64,000 nt of DNA, from positions 94,474 through 158,473 of the forward strand of contig NZ_JBJZOI010000015.1 in the NCBI RefSeq assembly GCF_047200635.1. Reading direction: 5' to 3'. Each line of letters begins with the position of its first letter. Positions within the stretch are counted from its first letter, which is position 1. Below the pieces are notes generated by a model. It made no database searches, was not told the origin of the DNA, and saw only the letters and a program-made list of their open reading frames with translations. The stretch comes from Saccharopolyspora_C sp047200635 (GTDB taxonomy: Bacteria; Actinomycetota; Actinomycetes; Mycobacteriales; Pseudonocardiaceae). Below, piece after piece: positions 36,976-46,911 of this stretch. The position numbers and the translations under genes were made by a program.

Positions 36976-38262
36976 ATGCCGGCGATCGTGCTGATCGGAG
37001 CCCAGTGGGGCGACGAGGGCAAGGGCAAGGCGACCGACCTGCTCGGCGAGCAGGCGCAGTGGGTCGTGCGCTACCAGGGCGGCAACAACGCCGGGCACAC
37101 CGTGGTGCTGCCGGACGGGCAGGACTTCGCGCTGCACCTCATCCCCTCCGGCATCCTCACCCCGGGGGTGACGAACGTGATCGGCAACGGCGTGGTCGTC
37201 GATCCGGGCGTGCTGCTGGACGAGCTGGCCGGGCTGGAGGAGCGCGGGGTGGACACCTCGCGGCTGCTGCTCTCCGCCGACGCGCACATGATCATGCCGT
37301 ACCACGTGGCGATCGACCGCGTCACCGAGCGCTACCTGGGCAAGAAGCAGATCGGCACCACCGGCCGCGGCATCGGCCCGGCCTACCAGGACAAGGTGGC
37401 CCGGGTCGGCGTCCGCGTGCAGGACCTGCTGGACGAGAAGATCCTCCGGCAGAAGGTCGAGGCCGCGCTGGAGCTCAAGAACCAGCTGCTGGTCAAGGTC
37501 TACAACCGCCGCGCGCTCGACGCCGACGAGGTCGTGGACACCGTCCTGGAGCAGTCCGAGCGCTTCGCCGGTCGCATCGCCGACACGAAGCTCCTGGTCA
37601 ACGAGGCGCTGGAGCGCGGCGAGACGGTGCTGCTGGAGGGCTCGCAGGGCACGCTGCTGGACGTGGACCACGGCACCTACCCGTTCGTGACCTCCTCGAA
37701 CCCGACCTCCGGCGGGGCGTGCGCGGGTTCCGGCATCGGGCCGACCCGGATCAACGCCGTGATCGGCATCCTGAAGTCCTACACCACCCGCGTCGGGGCG
37801 GGGCCGTTCCCGACGGAGCTCACCGACGAGGCGGGCGAGAACCTGCGCAAGCAGGGCGGTGAGTTCGGCGTCACCACCGGGCGCTCGCGGCGCACCGGCT
37901 GGTTCGACGCGGTGATCGCGCGCTACGCGACGCGGGTCAACGGGATCACCGACTACTTCCTCACCAAGCTGGACGTGCTGTCCGGGTTGGACGCGATCCC
38001 GGTGTGCGTCGCCTACGACGTGGACGGGCAGCGGGTCACCGAGATGCCGATGACGCAGACCGGCGTGCACCACGCGGTGCCGGTGTACGAGGAGCTGCCG
38101 GGCTGGCACGAGGACCTCAGCGCCGCGCGTTCCTTCGAGGACCTGCCGGTGAACGCCCAGAACTACGTGCTGCGCCTCGAAGAGCTCTCCGGCGCCCGCA
38201 TGTCCGCCATCGGCGTCGGTCCCGGCCGGGACCAGACCATCGTGCGGCACACCATGGCTTGA
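36976..38262 (+). CDS. purA: Adenylosuccinate synthetase
   Basis: PurA uses GTP and aspartate to turn IMP into adenylosuccinate, the first step to AMP. The 428-residue protein begins PAIVLIGAQWGDEGKGKATD (the GDEGKGK phosphate loop). It has NNAGHTV, GTTGRGIGPAYQDK, GSQGTLLDVDHGTYPFVTSS and TGRSRRTGWFD, all diagnostic. ATG at 36976 has a GTTGGAG site upstream. A long hairpin follows the stop. Confidence 0.98.
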   Translation: MPAIVLIGAQWGDEGKGKATDLLGEQAQWVVRYQGGNNAGHTVVLPDGQDFALHLIPSGILTPGVTNVIGNGVVVDPGVLLDELAGLEERGVDTSRLLLSADAHMIMPYHVAIDRVTERYLGKKQIGTTGRGIGPAYQDKVARVGVRVQDLLDEKILRQKVEAALELKNQLLVKVYNRRALDADEVVDTVLEQSERFAGRIADTKLLVNEALERGETVLLEGSQGTLLDVDHGTYPFVTSSNPTSGGACAGSGIGPTRINAVIGILKSYTTRVGAGPFPTELTDEAGENLRKQGGEFGVTTGRSRRTGWFDAVIARYATRVNGITDYFLTKLDVLSGLDAIPVCVAYDVDGQRVTEMPMTQTGVHHAVPVYEELPGWHEDLSAARSFEDLPVNAQNYVLRLEELSGARMSAIGVGPGRDQTIVRHTMA

Positions 38263-38272
38263 TCTGCACCGC

Positions 38273-38318
38273 GGCTCCGGCCGGCCCGCGCCGAGCGCGC
38301 GTCGGTCGGTCCGGAGCC
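38273..38318 (+). terminator. Terminator after purA
   Basis: Arms GGCTCCGG (38273-38280) and CCGGAGCC (38311-38318), with further partial pairing inside, form a stem-loop 10 bp after the stop codon. Confidence 0.6.
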
Positions 38319-38324
38319 GGGCGG

Positions 38325-39443
38325 TCAGCCGCGGTCGGCTTCGCCCCGGGGGTGCAGGGGCGGGAGGGCGGAGATCGCCTCGACGCGGGTGAGACCGGAG
38401 GCCTGGAGCAGGTCGACGGCGATGGAGCGGACCTGCAGCACCACCACCTGCATCGAGAAGTCGCCGTCCCCCAGCAGCTCCACCGAGGACCGGCGGGCCA
38501 CCGAGCGCGCGGCCTCGCGGGCCTGGAGCGGCTCGTTGCCGCCGGCCAGCTCGTCCCGCAGCAGCACCACCGATCCGGCCAGCTCCTCCAGCAGCCCGGG
38601 CAGCGGGCCCGGCACCGGTTCGTCGTCGCGCAGCGCCGCCATCGCGCGCCGCGCCAGCACCCGCGTGTTGCGCAGCGCCCGGTCGATGGGCGTGGCCGCC
38701 GCCTCGTAGCGGGCCAGGTCACCGCGCCTGCGCCAGCGGATCGGCGCGATCTTCGCGATCTCCCCTCCCGCGTCCAGCGCGGTGCGGAACTCGTCGACGA
38801 GGCTCTGGCTCTTGCGCACCTTCGCCAGCGTGTCCGACGCGAGCGCGGTGTCCCGACGGGACACGGCCCAGGCCACTCCGCGCAGGCCGTCGGTGAGCGC
38901 CCCCAGCACGAGCCGCCCGTTGCGGTGCGCCACGGCCAGCGGGTTCGCGGGCAGCAGGGCCGCCACCGCGAAGCCGATCAACCCACCGACCGCCGCGTCG
39001 ACCATGCGGGTGAGCCCGCCCGCCGATGCGGGCGGCAGCAGCGTCGCCACCAGCACCGAGGAGGACGCGGCCTGCAGCACGATGATCGCCCCGCTGTCGG
39101 CGAGCACCGCGGTGCTCATCGCCAGCGCCACGACCAGCGCGATCTGCCACGGGCCGGTGCCGATGGCCGAAATGAGGATGTCGCCGACCCCGATGCCGAT
39201 GCTCACCCCGACCACCAGCTCCAGCGCCCGCCGCAGCCGCTGCCCCAGCGAGACGCCGAGCGAGACGACGGCCGCGATGGGCGCGAAGAACGGCTCCGGA
39301 TGCCCCACCACGCTCCTGGCCACCGCCCACGCGAGGCCGGCGGCGACGGCGCACTGCACGATCGGGACCCCCGACCGGAACAGCCGCCGCAACCGCCGGA
39401 TCAACTCCTGCCGCACCCGATGCACGCGCTCATTCTGCGCCAC
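38325..39443 (-). CDS. FUSC / aromatic acid exporter family membrane protein
   Basis: A 372-residue inner-membrane protein. The first about 170 residues hold five to six hydrophobic helices (VPIVQCAVAAGLAWAVARSV, FFAPIAAVVSLGVSLGQRLR, IALVVALAMSTAVLADSGAI). The rest is a cytosolic helical domain rich in Arg and Glu. This is the FUSC/DUF939 architecture of putative small-aromatic-acid exporters and of uncharacterised actinomycete proteins. The substrate is unknown. It is convergent with purA. Confidence 0.85.
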   Translation of the reverse strand: MAQNERVHRVRQELIRRLRRLFRSGVPIVQCAVAAGLAWAVARSVVGHPEPFFAPIAAVVSLGVSLGQRLRRALELVVGVSIGIGVGDILISAIGTGPWQIALVVALAMSTAVLADSGAIIVLQAASSSVLVATLLPPASAGGLTRMVDAAVGGLIGFAVAALLPANPLAVAHRNGRLVLGALTDGLRGVAWAVSRRDTALASDTLAKVRKSQSLVDEFRTALDAGGEIAKIAPIRWRRRGDLARYEAAATPIDRALRNTRVLARRAMAALRDDEPVPGPLPGLLEELAGSVVLLRDELAGGNEPLQAREAARSVARRSSVELLGDGDFSMQVVVLQVRSIAVDLLQASGLTRVEAISALPPLHPRGEADRG

Positions 39444-39598
39444 GCGGGCGCGCCCAGGAACAGCGCCGGGACGTCCTCCTGATCACTCCGCAGTGGACGG
39501 ACCTGGAGCGGGGCGAGCGGAGCTCCCCGCCGGGAAGGCGGGAGCGGGCGGCGGCTCGCGGGAGGATCCGGTTCCGGCGGACCCTCCCGCACCGGGCG

Positions 39599-40006
39599 TC
39601 AGGCCAGGCCGGTCGCCTCGACCGAAGCCGGGTCGCTGTCGAGCAGGAGCTGGCGGCAGCGGTCGAACTCCTCGTTCTCGCCGATCGCGTTCGCGGCCTT
39701 CGCCAGCACGGCGACGGCCCGCAGCACGCCCTGGTTCGGGCGGTGCCGCCACGGCACCGGGCCGAAGCCCTTCCAACCGGACCGGCGCAGGGCGTCCAGC
39801 CCGCGGTGGTAGCCGGTCCGCGCGTAGGCGTAGGCGGCGATGACCTCGCCCCGCTCCAGGGCGGCTTCGCCGAGCTGCGCCCAGGCGGAGCTGAAGGCGG
39901 GGTGCTCGGCGGCGACCTGCGCCGGGTCGGTACCGGCGTCGAGAGCTGCCTGCGCGGGGGTGTTCTCCGGCAGCAGCGTTTCCGGTGGCTCCAGCAGGTT
40001 CGTCAT
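39599..40006 (-). CDS. DUF3151 protein
   Basis: A 135-residue helical cytosolic protein (LLPENTPAQAALDAG, YARTGYHRGLDALRRSGWKG, PWRHRPNQGVLRA). DUF3151 is found beside the fructose-bisphosphate aldolase gene in many actinobacteria (Rv0360c near fba in M. tuberculosis), and the same holds here. The repeat-like helices resemble a small TPR fold. Function is unknown. ATG at 40006 has AGGATGA upstream. A 17-bp hairpin separates it from fba. Confidence 0.85.
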   Translation of the reverse strand: MTNLLEPPETLLPENTPAQAALDAGTDPAQVAAEHPAFSSAWAQLGEAALERGEVIAAYAYARTGYHRGLDALRRSGWKGFGPVPWRHRPNQGVLRAVAVLAKAANAIGENEEFDRCRQLLLDSDPASVEATGLA

Positions 40007-40028
40007 GGCGTCATCCTGCCATCCGACG

Positions 40029-40078
40029 CGCGAACGCCACCCCGGCGGCGGAGCCGGGGCTCCGGGGTGGCGTTCGCG
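40029..40078 (-). terminator. Terminator after fba
   Basis: Perfect 17-bp arms (40029-40045, 40062-40078) with a 16-nt loop start 15 bp beyond the fba stop. Being upstream of DUF3151, it implies that gene has its own promoter or depends on read-through. Confidence 0.85.
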
Positions 40079-40092
40079 TGCGGGGGCGTTCG

Positions 40093-41127
<1,035 letters not shown>

Positions 41128-41333
41128 CGGTCGTCCTCCTCGGGATGGAGTCGTTCTTGGCGGCGGGAAGCCGCGCCGAATCCTACGAGGGCGCGCGAGG
41201 TCCGCGCGGGCCTGCGGAGGTCAGCGCTACCCGTTCGCGTCATAGGGAAGACCACTGGATCGGTGCGGATCGGCACCGCTGTCGCGATCCTCACACGATC
41301 AGGGACAGGGCCTCGCCCGACCAGATTATTTGA

Positions 41334-41615
41334 TCATGAAATCCAGGCTCCGACGAGGGCGTTCCACTCACGGATCGTGGTCGAGGCCAGCACCCCCTCC
41401 CGGAGGTACGGATCCGCGTCGAGCAGGCCCCGGACCGCCGCCTCGTCGGGTGCCTCGTAGATCAGCTGCGCGCCCGCGCCGTCCTGGTACGGCCCCGCCG
41501 CCAGCAGCTCGCCGCGCTCGGCCAGCTCCTTCGCGTAATCCCGGTGGGCGGGGCGCACGGCCAGCCGCTTCTCCTCGTCCTGGCCGTAGACCATTTCGAC
41601 GACGAACTTCGCCAT
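41334..41615 (-). CDS. YciI family protein
   Basis: A 93-residue cytosolic protein of the YCII/dimeric ferredoxin-like fold. It has FVVEMVYGQDEEKRLAVRPA, the conserved His-Asp-like RPAHRDY, AAGPYQDGAGAQLIYEAPDE and the C-terminal REWNALVG. The family includes probable small hydrolases and stress proteins without firm substrates. It is divergent from an ECF sigma gene and upstream of fba on the same strand (206 bp). Confidence 0.88.
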   Translation of the reverse strand: MAKFVVEMVYGQDEEKRLAVRPAHRDYAKELAERGELLAAGPYQDGAGAQLIYEAPDEAAVRGLLDADPYLREGVLASTTIREWNALVGAWIS

Positions 41616-41676
41616 TTCGGACCTCCCTGATCACCGACTCGCGTCGGACGCTACCCGGCCGAGGGACACAAGACCG

Positions 41677-42273
41677 GTGAGCCGGTACTTTCAGATCATG
41701 TTCGGGGATTCCTCATCGGGGGTCGAGCGCAGCGTCGAGCAGACGCTGGGACACCTCCGCGCGATCGACACCGCGTCCAACGCGACCGACCAGCCGCTGA
41801 CGCTCGAAGACCTGTACCGACAGCAGCGGATGCGCATGGTCCGGCTGGCGATCCTGCTGGTCGACGAGCCGGCGACGGCCGAGGACGTGGTGCAGGAGGC
41901 GTTCACCGGGCTCTACCGCAACTGGTCCGGCCTGCGCGATGCCAAGGCCGCCGTCGGCTACCTGCGCACGGCCGTGGTCAACGGCAGCCGCTCGGTGCTG
42001 CGGCGCCGCAAGACGGCCCGCGAGTACCAGCCACCGCACCAGGCCGACGCCCGCTCCGCCGAGTCGCTGGCGATGCTCACCGCCGAGCACCAGGCGGTCG
42101 TCGCCGCGCTGTCCGAGCTGCCGCCCCGGCAGCGCGAGGTGCTGGTGCTGCGCTACTACGGCAACCTCACCGAAGCGGAGATCTCCGAGGCCACCGGCGT
42201 CTCCAAGGGCACCGTGAAGTCCACCGCCAGCCGCGGCCTGGAGGCCCTGCAGCGCATCATGCGCTCGCACTGA
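41677..42273 (+). CDS. SigE-family ECF sigma factor (orphan)
   Basis: A 198-residue ECF sigma factor. Region 2 includes MVRLAILLVDEPATAEDVVQ and region 4 includes PPRQREVLVLRYYGNLTEAE then GVSKGTVKSTASRGLEAL. About 35 extra N-terminal residues precede region 2. GTG at 41677 has GAGGGA upstream; ATG at 41698 is an alternative. Unlike the sigma factor at 27.4 kb, no membrane partner follows: a terminator comes next, then nagA. Confidence 0.87.
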   Translation: MSRYFQIMFGDSSSGVERSVEQTLGHLRAIDTASNATDQPLTLEDLYRQQRMRMVRLAILLVDEPATAEDVVQEAFTGLYRNWSGLRDAKAAVGYLRTAVVNGSRSVLRRRKTAREYQPPHQADARSAESLAMLTAEHQAVVAALSELPPRQREVLVLRYYGNLTEAEISEATGVSKGTVKSTASRGLEALQRIMRSH

Positions 42274-42280
42274 GCGCCGG

Positions 42281-42308
42281 GGACGGTGACCGACACCGCT
42301 CACCGTCC
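42281..42308 (+). terminator. Terminator after the orphan sigma gene
   Basis: Perfect 9-bp arms GGACGGTGA/TCACCGTCC with a 10-nt loop, 7 bp after the stop codon. Confidence 0.7.
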
Positions 42309-42520
42309 TCCCTCGGAGCGATGCGGAGATCAGCTGTCCGGGCGAGCCCGCTCGCGGAGCGCGACCGCCGCTCCGCCCCGGATCGCGGGTCCCGCCCCGC
42401 CCGCCGCGGCGCGGTGCCGCCATCCGGGGGACCGCGAAGATCACCCGTTCCGCACCTCGATTTCACCCGGTCGCCAGGGGTCCTGCTCCGCCCGGCACCG
42501 CGCCGCGAACACCACACCGC

Positions 42521-42536
42521 GCTGGTGTAGACCATT
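42521..42536. promoter_or_regulatory. DasR-responsive element upstream of nagA
   Basis: GCTGGTGTAGACCATT matches 13 of 16 positions of the DasR consensus ACTGGTCTAGACCACT. It lies 133 bp upstream of nagA. In streptomycetes DasR represses GlcNAc catabolic genes, including nagA, from such sites, so the functional context agrees with the match. Confidence 0.65.
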
Positions 42537-42668
42537 CCGGTCCCGTGTCGCAGGATGGGGCACCGACGCGGGACCACCACGGCCACCGCCGCACCCGAGC
42601 GCGGCACCGACCGCACCCGCAGGCCGCCGACGGCGGCGGGGTGCGACGAACGAAAGTGGGGACGACCA

Positions 42669-43853
42669 GTGACCAGCACGGACGACGCCGGGGCCCGCAC
42701 CTTGACCGCGAGCCGCATCGTCACCCCCGACGGAGTGCTGGAGGACGGCTGGATCCGCCTGACCGGCACGACCATCGAGGAGCTGGGCACCGGACCCGCT
42801 CCGGAGGACGCCACCGACCTGGGCTCGGGCTGGCTGGTCCCCGGCTTCGTCGACGTGCACTGCCACGGCGGCGGAGGCGGCTCGTTCAGCGGCCGCGACC
42901 CCGAGCGCACCAGGGCCGCGGTGGCCGCGCACCGCTCGCACGGCACCACCACGCTGCTCGCCAGCCTGGTCACCGCGCCGCTGCCCGAGCTCGCCGACGA
43001 CGTCGCCGCGCTGCAGGAGCTGGTGGTGGACGGCCTGTTCGACGGCATCCACCTGGAGGGCCCGTTCCTGTCCGCTGCCCGCTGCGGCGCGCACGACCCC
43101 GCGCTGCTGCGCGCCCCAGAGCGGAGCTCGGTGCGCGGCCTGCTCGCCGCGGGGCGGGGGTCGATCAGGATGGTGACGCTGGCCCCGGAGCTCGACGGGG
43201 CGGTGGACGCCGTGCACGAGCTGGTCGACGCGGGCGTGATCGCGGCGATCGGCCACACCGACGCGGTGGCCGAGCAGGTGCGGCCGGCCGTGGACGCGGG
43301 CGTCACCGTCGCCACTCACCTGTTCAACGGGATGCGCCCGCTGCACCACCGCGAGCCCGGCCCGATCGGAACCCTGCTGGAGGACGAGCGGGTGACGGTG
43401 GAGCTCATCTGCGACCTGGTGCACCTGCACCCCGCGGTGGTCGGGCTCGCCGCGCGGCACGCGGGCACCGGCCGCACCGCGCTCATCACCGACGCGATCA
43501 GCGCCACCGGCGCCGGGGACGGCCACTACGAGCTCGGCGCGCTGCCGGTGACCGTCGTGGACGGGGAGCCCCGGCTCGCCGACGGCTCGCTGGCGGGCAG
43601 CACGCTGACCATGGACGTGGCGTTCCGGAACCTGGTCACCGAGGTCGGGATGCCGGTCACCACCGCCGTGCACGCCGCCTCGACCCGGCCCGCCGAACTG
43701 CTCGGCGCGGGCGACCGGGTGGGCTCGCTGCGCCCCGGCCTGAGCGCCGACCTCGTGCTGCTCGACGACGACCTCCGGCTCCGGCGGGTGATGAAGTCAG
43801 GCACCTGGGAGGCCTGCCCGACCGCGGCCGCTCCGGGCGGCGCGGCGGTTTAG
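42669..43853 (+). CDS. nagA: N-acetylglucosamine-6-phosphate deacetylase
   Basis: NagA deacetylates GlcNAc-6-phosphate to glucosamine-6-phosphate for cell-wall and chitin sugar recycling. The 394-residue amidohydrolase has the metal motif VDVHCHGGGG near residue 60, HLEGPFLS, GHTDAVAEQV, THLFNGMRPLHHREPG, and the catalytic Asp in ITDAISATGA. GTG at 42669 has a GGGGA site upstream. A DasR-type box lies in the promoter region. A small membrane protein gene follows after 10 bp. Confidence 0.94.
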   Translation: MTSTDDAGARTLTASRIVTPDGVLEDGWIRLTGTTIEELGTGPAPEDATDLGSGWLVPGFVDVHCHGGGGGSFSGRDPERTRAAVAAHRSHGTTTLLASLVTAPLPELADDVAALQELVVDGLFDGIHLEGPFLSAARCGAHDPALLRAPERSSVRGLLAAGRGSIRMVTLAPELDGAVDAVHELVDAGVIAAIGHTDAVAEQVRPAVDAGVTVATHLFNGMRPLHHREPGPIGTLLEDERVTVELICDLVHLHPAVVGLAARHAGTGRTALITDAISATGAGDGHYELGALPVTVVDGEPRLADGSLAGSTLTMDVAFRNLVTEVGMPVTTAVHAASTRPAELLGAGDRVGSLRPGLSADLVLLDDDLRLRRVMKSGTWEACPTAAAPGGAAV

Positions 43854-43863
43854 GCTGGCGGGC

Positions 43864-44088
43864 ATGGAGAGCTCGCGCGACACGCCGGAGAGCGTGCTGT
43901 CCGCCGCGCTGCGCGCGCAGGCCGCGGGCGGGCAGTCCGGTCAGGTCGAGCCGGGCCCGCCGCCCGCACCGCTGGTGCCCCCGGGCCCGCCGCCGCGGTC
44001 GAGGCTGCCGGTGGGCCAGGTGCTGCTGTTCGCGGTCGTGCTCGGCGTCCTCGCCGGCGGCCTAGCCGGGGTGCTCACCCTCGCCTGA
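43864..44088 (+). CDS. Small membrane protein downstream of nagA
   Basis: A 74-residue protein with a Pro/Gly-rich N-terminal half (GPPPAPLVPPGPPPRSRLPV) and one C-terminal membrane helix (LLFAVVLGVLAGGLAGVLTL). ATG at 43864 lies 10 bp after nagA, implying co-transcription. The ribosome site is weak and no family is recognised. It may be a tail-anchored protein. Coding status is likely but not certain. Confidence 0.5.
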   Translation: MESSRDTPESVLSAALRAQAAGGQSGQVEPGPPPAPLVPPGPPPRSRLPVGQVLLFAVVLGVLAGGLAGVLTLA

Positions 44089-44201
44089 CCAGGCGAGGCG
44101 GACATCACCGGGCGCCCCGTGGCGCGGCGCCTCGCGGCCCGCCCCCGGTGGTCCTCGGGCTGGCGTCCCGCGTCCACCGGGCACCGGTACCGTTGGCCAG
44201 C

Positions 44202-44885
44202 GTGACGACCGAACTCCACGCGATGCTCGACGCCTCCGGAACGTCCACGCTCGCGCTGCTGCCGTCCTGGCTGGATCCGGAGAACATCATCAGCTCGCTC
44301 GGCCCGTTCGCGCTGATCGGCGTCTGCCTGATCATCTTCGCGGAGTGCGGCCTGCTCATCGGGTTCTTCCTGCCGGGTGACTCGTTGCTGTTCGTGACGG
44401 GCCTGTTCGTGGCCACCGGCGCGATCTCCACCCCGATCTGGCTGACCTGCCTGCTGCTGTCGCTGTGCGCGTTCGTCGGCAACGTGACCGGGTACTGGAT
44501 CGGGCGCAAGGTCGGCCCCGCGCTGTTCAGCAAGCCCGACTCGAAGCTGTTCAAGGCCGAGCACGTGGACAAGACCCACGAGTTCTTCGAGCGCTACGGC
44601 GCCCGCGCGATCATCCTCGCCCGGTTCGTGCCGATCGTGCGCACCTTCATCACCGCCGTCGCCGGGGTCGGCCAGATGGACCAGCGGAAGTTCTTCTCCT
44701 ACTCCGCCATCGGCGCCGTGCTCTGGGCGGCCGGGATGACGGTGCTGGGCTACTTCCTCGGCAACATCCCGATCATCCGGGACAACCTGGAGGCGATGGC
44801 GCTGCTGATCGTCTTCGTCTCGATCCTGCCGATCATCATCGAGTACGTGCGGGGCCGCCGGGCGAAGACCAAGAACGCCGCCTGA
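44202..44885 (+). CDS. DedA family membrane protein
   Basis: A 227-residue DedA/SNARE-associated-type protein. Members flip or transport polyprenyl phosphate or other lipids and depend on the proton-motive force. It has CLIIFAECGLLIGFFLPGDS near the N-terminus, GYWIGRKVGP, and the signature ARFVPIVRTFITAVAGVGQM, followed by two C-terminal helices. GTG at 44202 is used. A perfect 13-bp terminator follows. In this genome it lies downstream of nagA. Confidence 0.92.
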   Translation: MTTELHAMLDASGTSTLALLPSWLDPENIISSLGPFALIGVCLIIFAECGLLIGFFLPGDSLLFVTGLFVATGAISTPIWLTCLLLSLCAFVGNVTGYWIGRKVGPALFSKPDSKLFKAEHVDKTHEFFERYGARAIILARFVPIVRTFITAVAGVGQMDQRKFFSYSAIGAVLWAAGMTVLGYFLGNIPIIRDNLEAMALLIVFVSILPIIIEYVRGRRAKTKNAA

Positions 44886-44903
44886 CCCGACGCTCTCCCC
44901 CGC

Positions 44904-44935
44904 GAAGCCCGGCCGGACCGCTCCGGCCGGGCTTC
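44904..44935. terminator. Bidirectional terminator
   Basis: Perfect 13-bp arms (44904-44916, 44923-44935) with a 6-nt loop lie between dedA and the convergent RNA methylase gene. Confidence 0.85.
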
Positions 44936-44951
44936 TTCGCGTCGGGCGGGC

Positions 44952-45605
44952 TCACCAGGCGCGGGACGGGTCCGCGTGCTGCGCGATCCAGGCGTGCATC
45001 GCGATGCCGGCGGCGACCCCGGCGTTGATCGACCGGGTGGAGCCGAACTGGGCGATGGACACCACCACGTCGGCGGTCTCCCGCGAGTCCTCCCGCAGCC
45101 CCGGGCCCTCCTGGCCGAACAGCAGCACGCAGCGCCGCGGCAGCGCGGTGCGCTCGATCGGCGTCGCGCCCGGCGTGTTGTCCACCGCCACCACCGCCAG
45201 CTCCCGCTCGGCGGCGAACTCCCGCAGCGCGCCGACGTCCGGGTGGTGGTGCACGTGCTGGTACCGGTCGGTGACCATCGCGCCGCGCCGGTTCCAGCGG
45301 CGGCGGCCCACGATGTGCACGGCCCGCGCGGCGAAGGCGTTCGCGGTGCGCACCACGGTGCCGATGTTGTGGTCGTGCTGGAAGTTCTCGATCGCCACGT
45401 GGAAGTCGTGCCGGCGGGCGTCCAGGTCGGCCACGATCGCGTCCCGGCGCCAGTAGCGGTAGTGGTCGACGACGTTGCGCCGGTCGCCGTGCTCCAGCAG
45501 CTCCGGGTCGTAGCGCTCGTCCTCCGGCCACGGCCCCTCCCAGGGGCCCACGCCGACCTCGGTCCCCCACTCGGTCGGCCCGGGGAGCTCGGTGTCCTGG
45601 TCCAT
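44952..45605 (-). CDS. SpoU/TrmH family RNA 2'-O-methyltransferase
   Basis: A 217-residue SAM-dependent methylase that modifies ribose 2'-OH groups of tRNA or rRNA. The three SPOUT motifs are visible: NIGTVVRTANAFAAR, LLFGQEGPGL, and STRSINAGVAAGIAMHAW, the last forming the knot. M. tuberculosis Rv0380c lies in the same position near pyrE. Its ATG at 45605 overlaps the upstream gene's stop by one base (TGATG), so the two are coupled. The exact RNA target is unknown. Confidence 0.9.
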   Translation of the reverse strand: MDQDTELPGPTEWGTEVGVGPWEGPWPEDERYDPELLEHGDRRNVVDHYRYWRRDAIVADLDARRHDFHVAIENFQHDHNIGTVVRTANAFAARAVHIVGRRRWNRRGAMVTDRYQHVHHHPDVGALREFAAERELAVVAVDNTPGATPIERTALPRRCVLLFGQEGPGLREDSRETADVVVSIAQFGSTRSINAGVAAGIAMHAWIAQHADPSRAW

Positions 45606-46261
45606 CACCGGCTCGCCTCCTCCCACGGCACCCGGCCGCGCACGTCGATCAGCAGCTCCAGCAGCGGCAGCACCGACTCCGGCGACGCCGGGCCGGGGCG
45701 GAAGGCGACGAGGTGCTCCGGAGCGAACTCCAGCACCACGCCGGAGGTCCGCTCGTCGTCGAGCAGCGCGCGGGCCAGCGGTCCCGGGAGCGCGCGCCGG
45801 GCGAAGCCGGGGTCCGGGCAGGTGAGCAGGTGGACGCGGTCGAACTCCGGGTCGCCCAGCTCCACCCGCAGGTCCTGCCCGAGCCCGCCGAAGGCACCCG
45901 CCCGGGTGAGCCGGAGCTCGGGCCCGGGCACCGGGCGCGGCAGCAGCACGGCGACGCCGAAGGTGAACAGGCGTTGCCCGTGGCCCGGCGGGCGCCGGTA
46001 CTGCACCGCCTCGAACCCGTGGCCGCGGTGCGTCCCGGCGAGGTGGAAGTGGTCCTGCAACCCCCGGGAGCTCGCGAACTCGCGCAGCGCCCGCACCCGC
46101 CGCCACACCTGGTTCCCGGGGACCTGCCGCCAGTCGGACCCCGCCGCCAGCAGCCGCCGGTAGTTCGCCACCGCGCGCCTGCGACCGAGCACGGCCACCA
46201 GCACCCCGGCCGCCAGGATCAGGACGATCAGCAGCAGGGCGATCGGGAGCACGGCGTCCAC
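45605..46261 (-). CDS. Membrane-anchored conserved hypothetical protein
   Basis: A 218-residue protein with one N-terminal membrane helix (VLPIALLLIVLILAAGVLVA) and a soluble domain of mixed alpha/beta type (GLQDHFHLAGTHRGHGFEAV, LTCPDPGFARRALPGPLARA). No family is recognised. It begins 10 bp after pyrE and overlaps the methylase start by one base, so pyrE, this gene and the methylase appear to be one operon. M. tuberculosis also has a small gene (Rv0381c) at this position. Confidence 0.7.
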   Translation of the reverse strand: MDAVLPIALLLIVLILAAGVLVAVLGRRRAVANYRRLLAAGSDWRQVPGNQVWRRVRALREFASSRGLQDHFHLAGTHRGHGFEAVQYRRPPGHGQRLFTFGVAVLLPRPVPGPELRLTRAGAFGGLGQDLRVELGDPEFDRVHLLTCPDPGFARRALPGPLARALLDDERTSGVVLEFAPEHLVAFRPGPASPESVLPLLELLIDVRGRVPWEEASR

Positions 46262-46271
46262 GGGGGGCCGG

Positions 46272-46820
46272 TCAGGCCAGACCGAGGTCGGCGAGGTCGA
46301 GCAGCGAGCGGTAGGTCAGGCCCTCGGCCTCGATGGCCTCCTTCGCGCCGGTGCCCCGGTCCACCACGGTCACCACGCCCACGACCTCGGCGCCCTCCTC
46401 GCGCAGCGCCTCGACGGCGGTGAGCACGCTCCCGCCGGTGGTCGAGGTGTCCTCGACGGCCAGCACCGGGCGGCCCGCGACGTCGGGGCCCTCGATGCGC
46501 CGCTGCATCCCGTGCGCCTTCGCGTTCTTGCGCACCACGAACGTGTCCAGCGGGCGGCCGGGGGCGTGCATCATCGCGCTCGCCACCGGATCGGCGCCGA
46601 GGGTGAGCCCGCCGACCGCGGTGTGCCCCCAGTCGGCGGTGAGCTCGCGCAGCAGCGAACCGATGAGCGGGGCGGCCGCGTGGTGCAGCGTGGCCCGGCG
46701 CAGGTCGACGTAGTAGTCGGCCTCCTTGCCGGAGGACAGCGTCACCTTGCCGCGCACCACGGAGAGCTCGGTGACGAGCTGGGCGAGTTCGGCGCGTCGT
46801 TGCTGGTCGACCTGAGTCAC
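46272..46820 (-). CDS. pyrE: Orotate phosphoribosyltransferase
   Basis: PyrE adds phosphoribose from PRPP to orotate, the fifth step of pyrimidine synthesis. The 182-residue protein has the PRPP motif VLAVEDTSTTGGSVLTAVEA near residue 120, YYVDLRRATLHHAA, and the flexible-loop region VVRKNAKAHGMQRRIEG. The length is normal. ATG at 46820. It is first in a likely three-gene operon with the membrane protein and the RNA methylase. Confidence 0.95.
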   Translation of the reverse strand: MTQVDQQRRAELAQLVTELSVVRGKVTLSSGKEADYYVDLRRATLHHAAAPLIGSLLRELTADWGHTAVGGLTLGADPVASAMMHAPGRPLDTFVVRKNAKAHGMQRRIEGPDVAGRPVLAVEDTSTTGGSVLTAVEALREEGAEVVGVVTVVDRGTGAKEAIEAEGLTYRSLLDLADLGLA

Positions 46821-46911
46821 GGCCGCAGATCCTACTGCCGCGCCGGGTCCGCCCGGCCCGCAGGTCGGGCGCCACCGCCGCCTCGCGGCGAACGGCCCGT
46901 CCGGCCTGAGG

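Larger units (their letters stand above)
42274..42668. other. Intergenic region upstream of nagA
   Basis: 395 bp between the sigma gene and nagA. It holds the sigma-gene terminator (42281-42308) and a DasR-type box (42521-42536). No small gene is supported. Confidence 0.6.
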
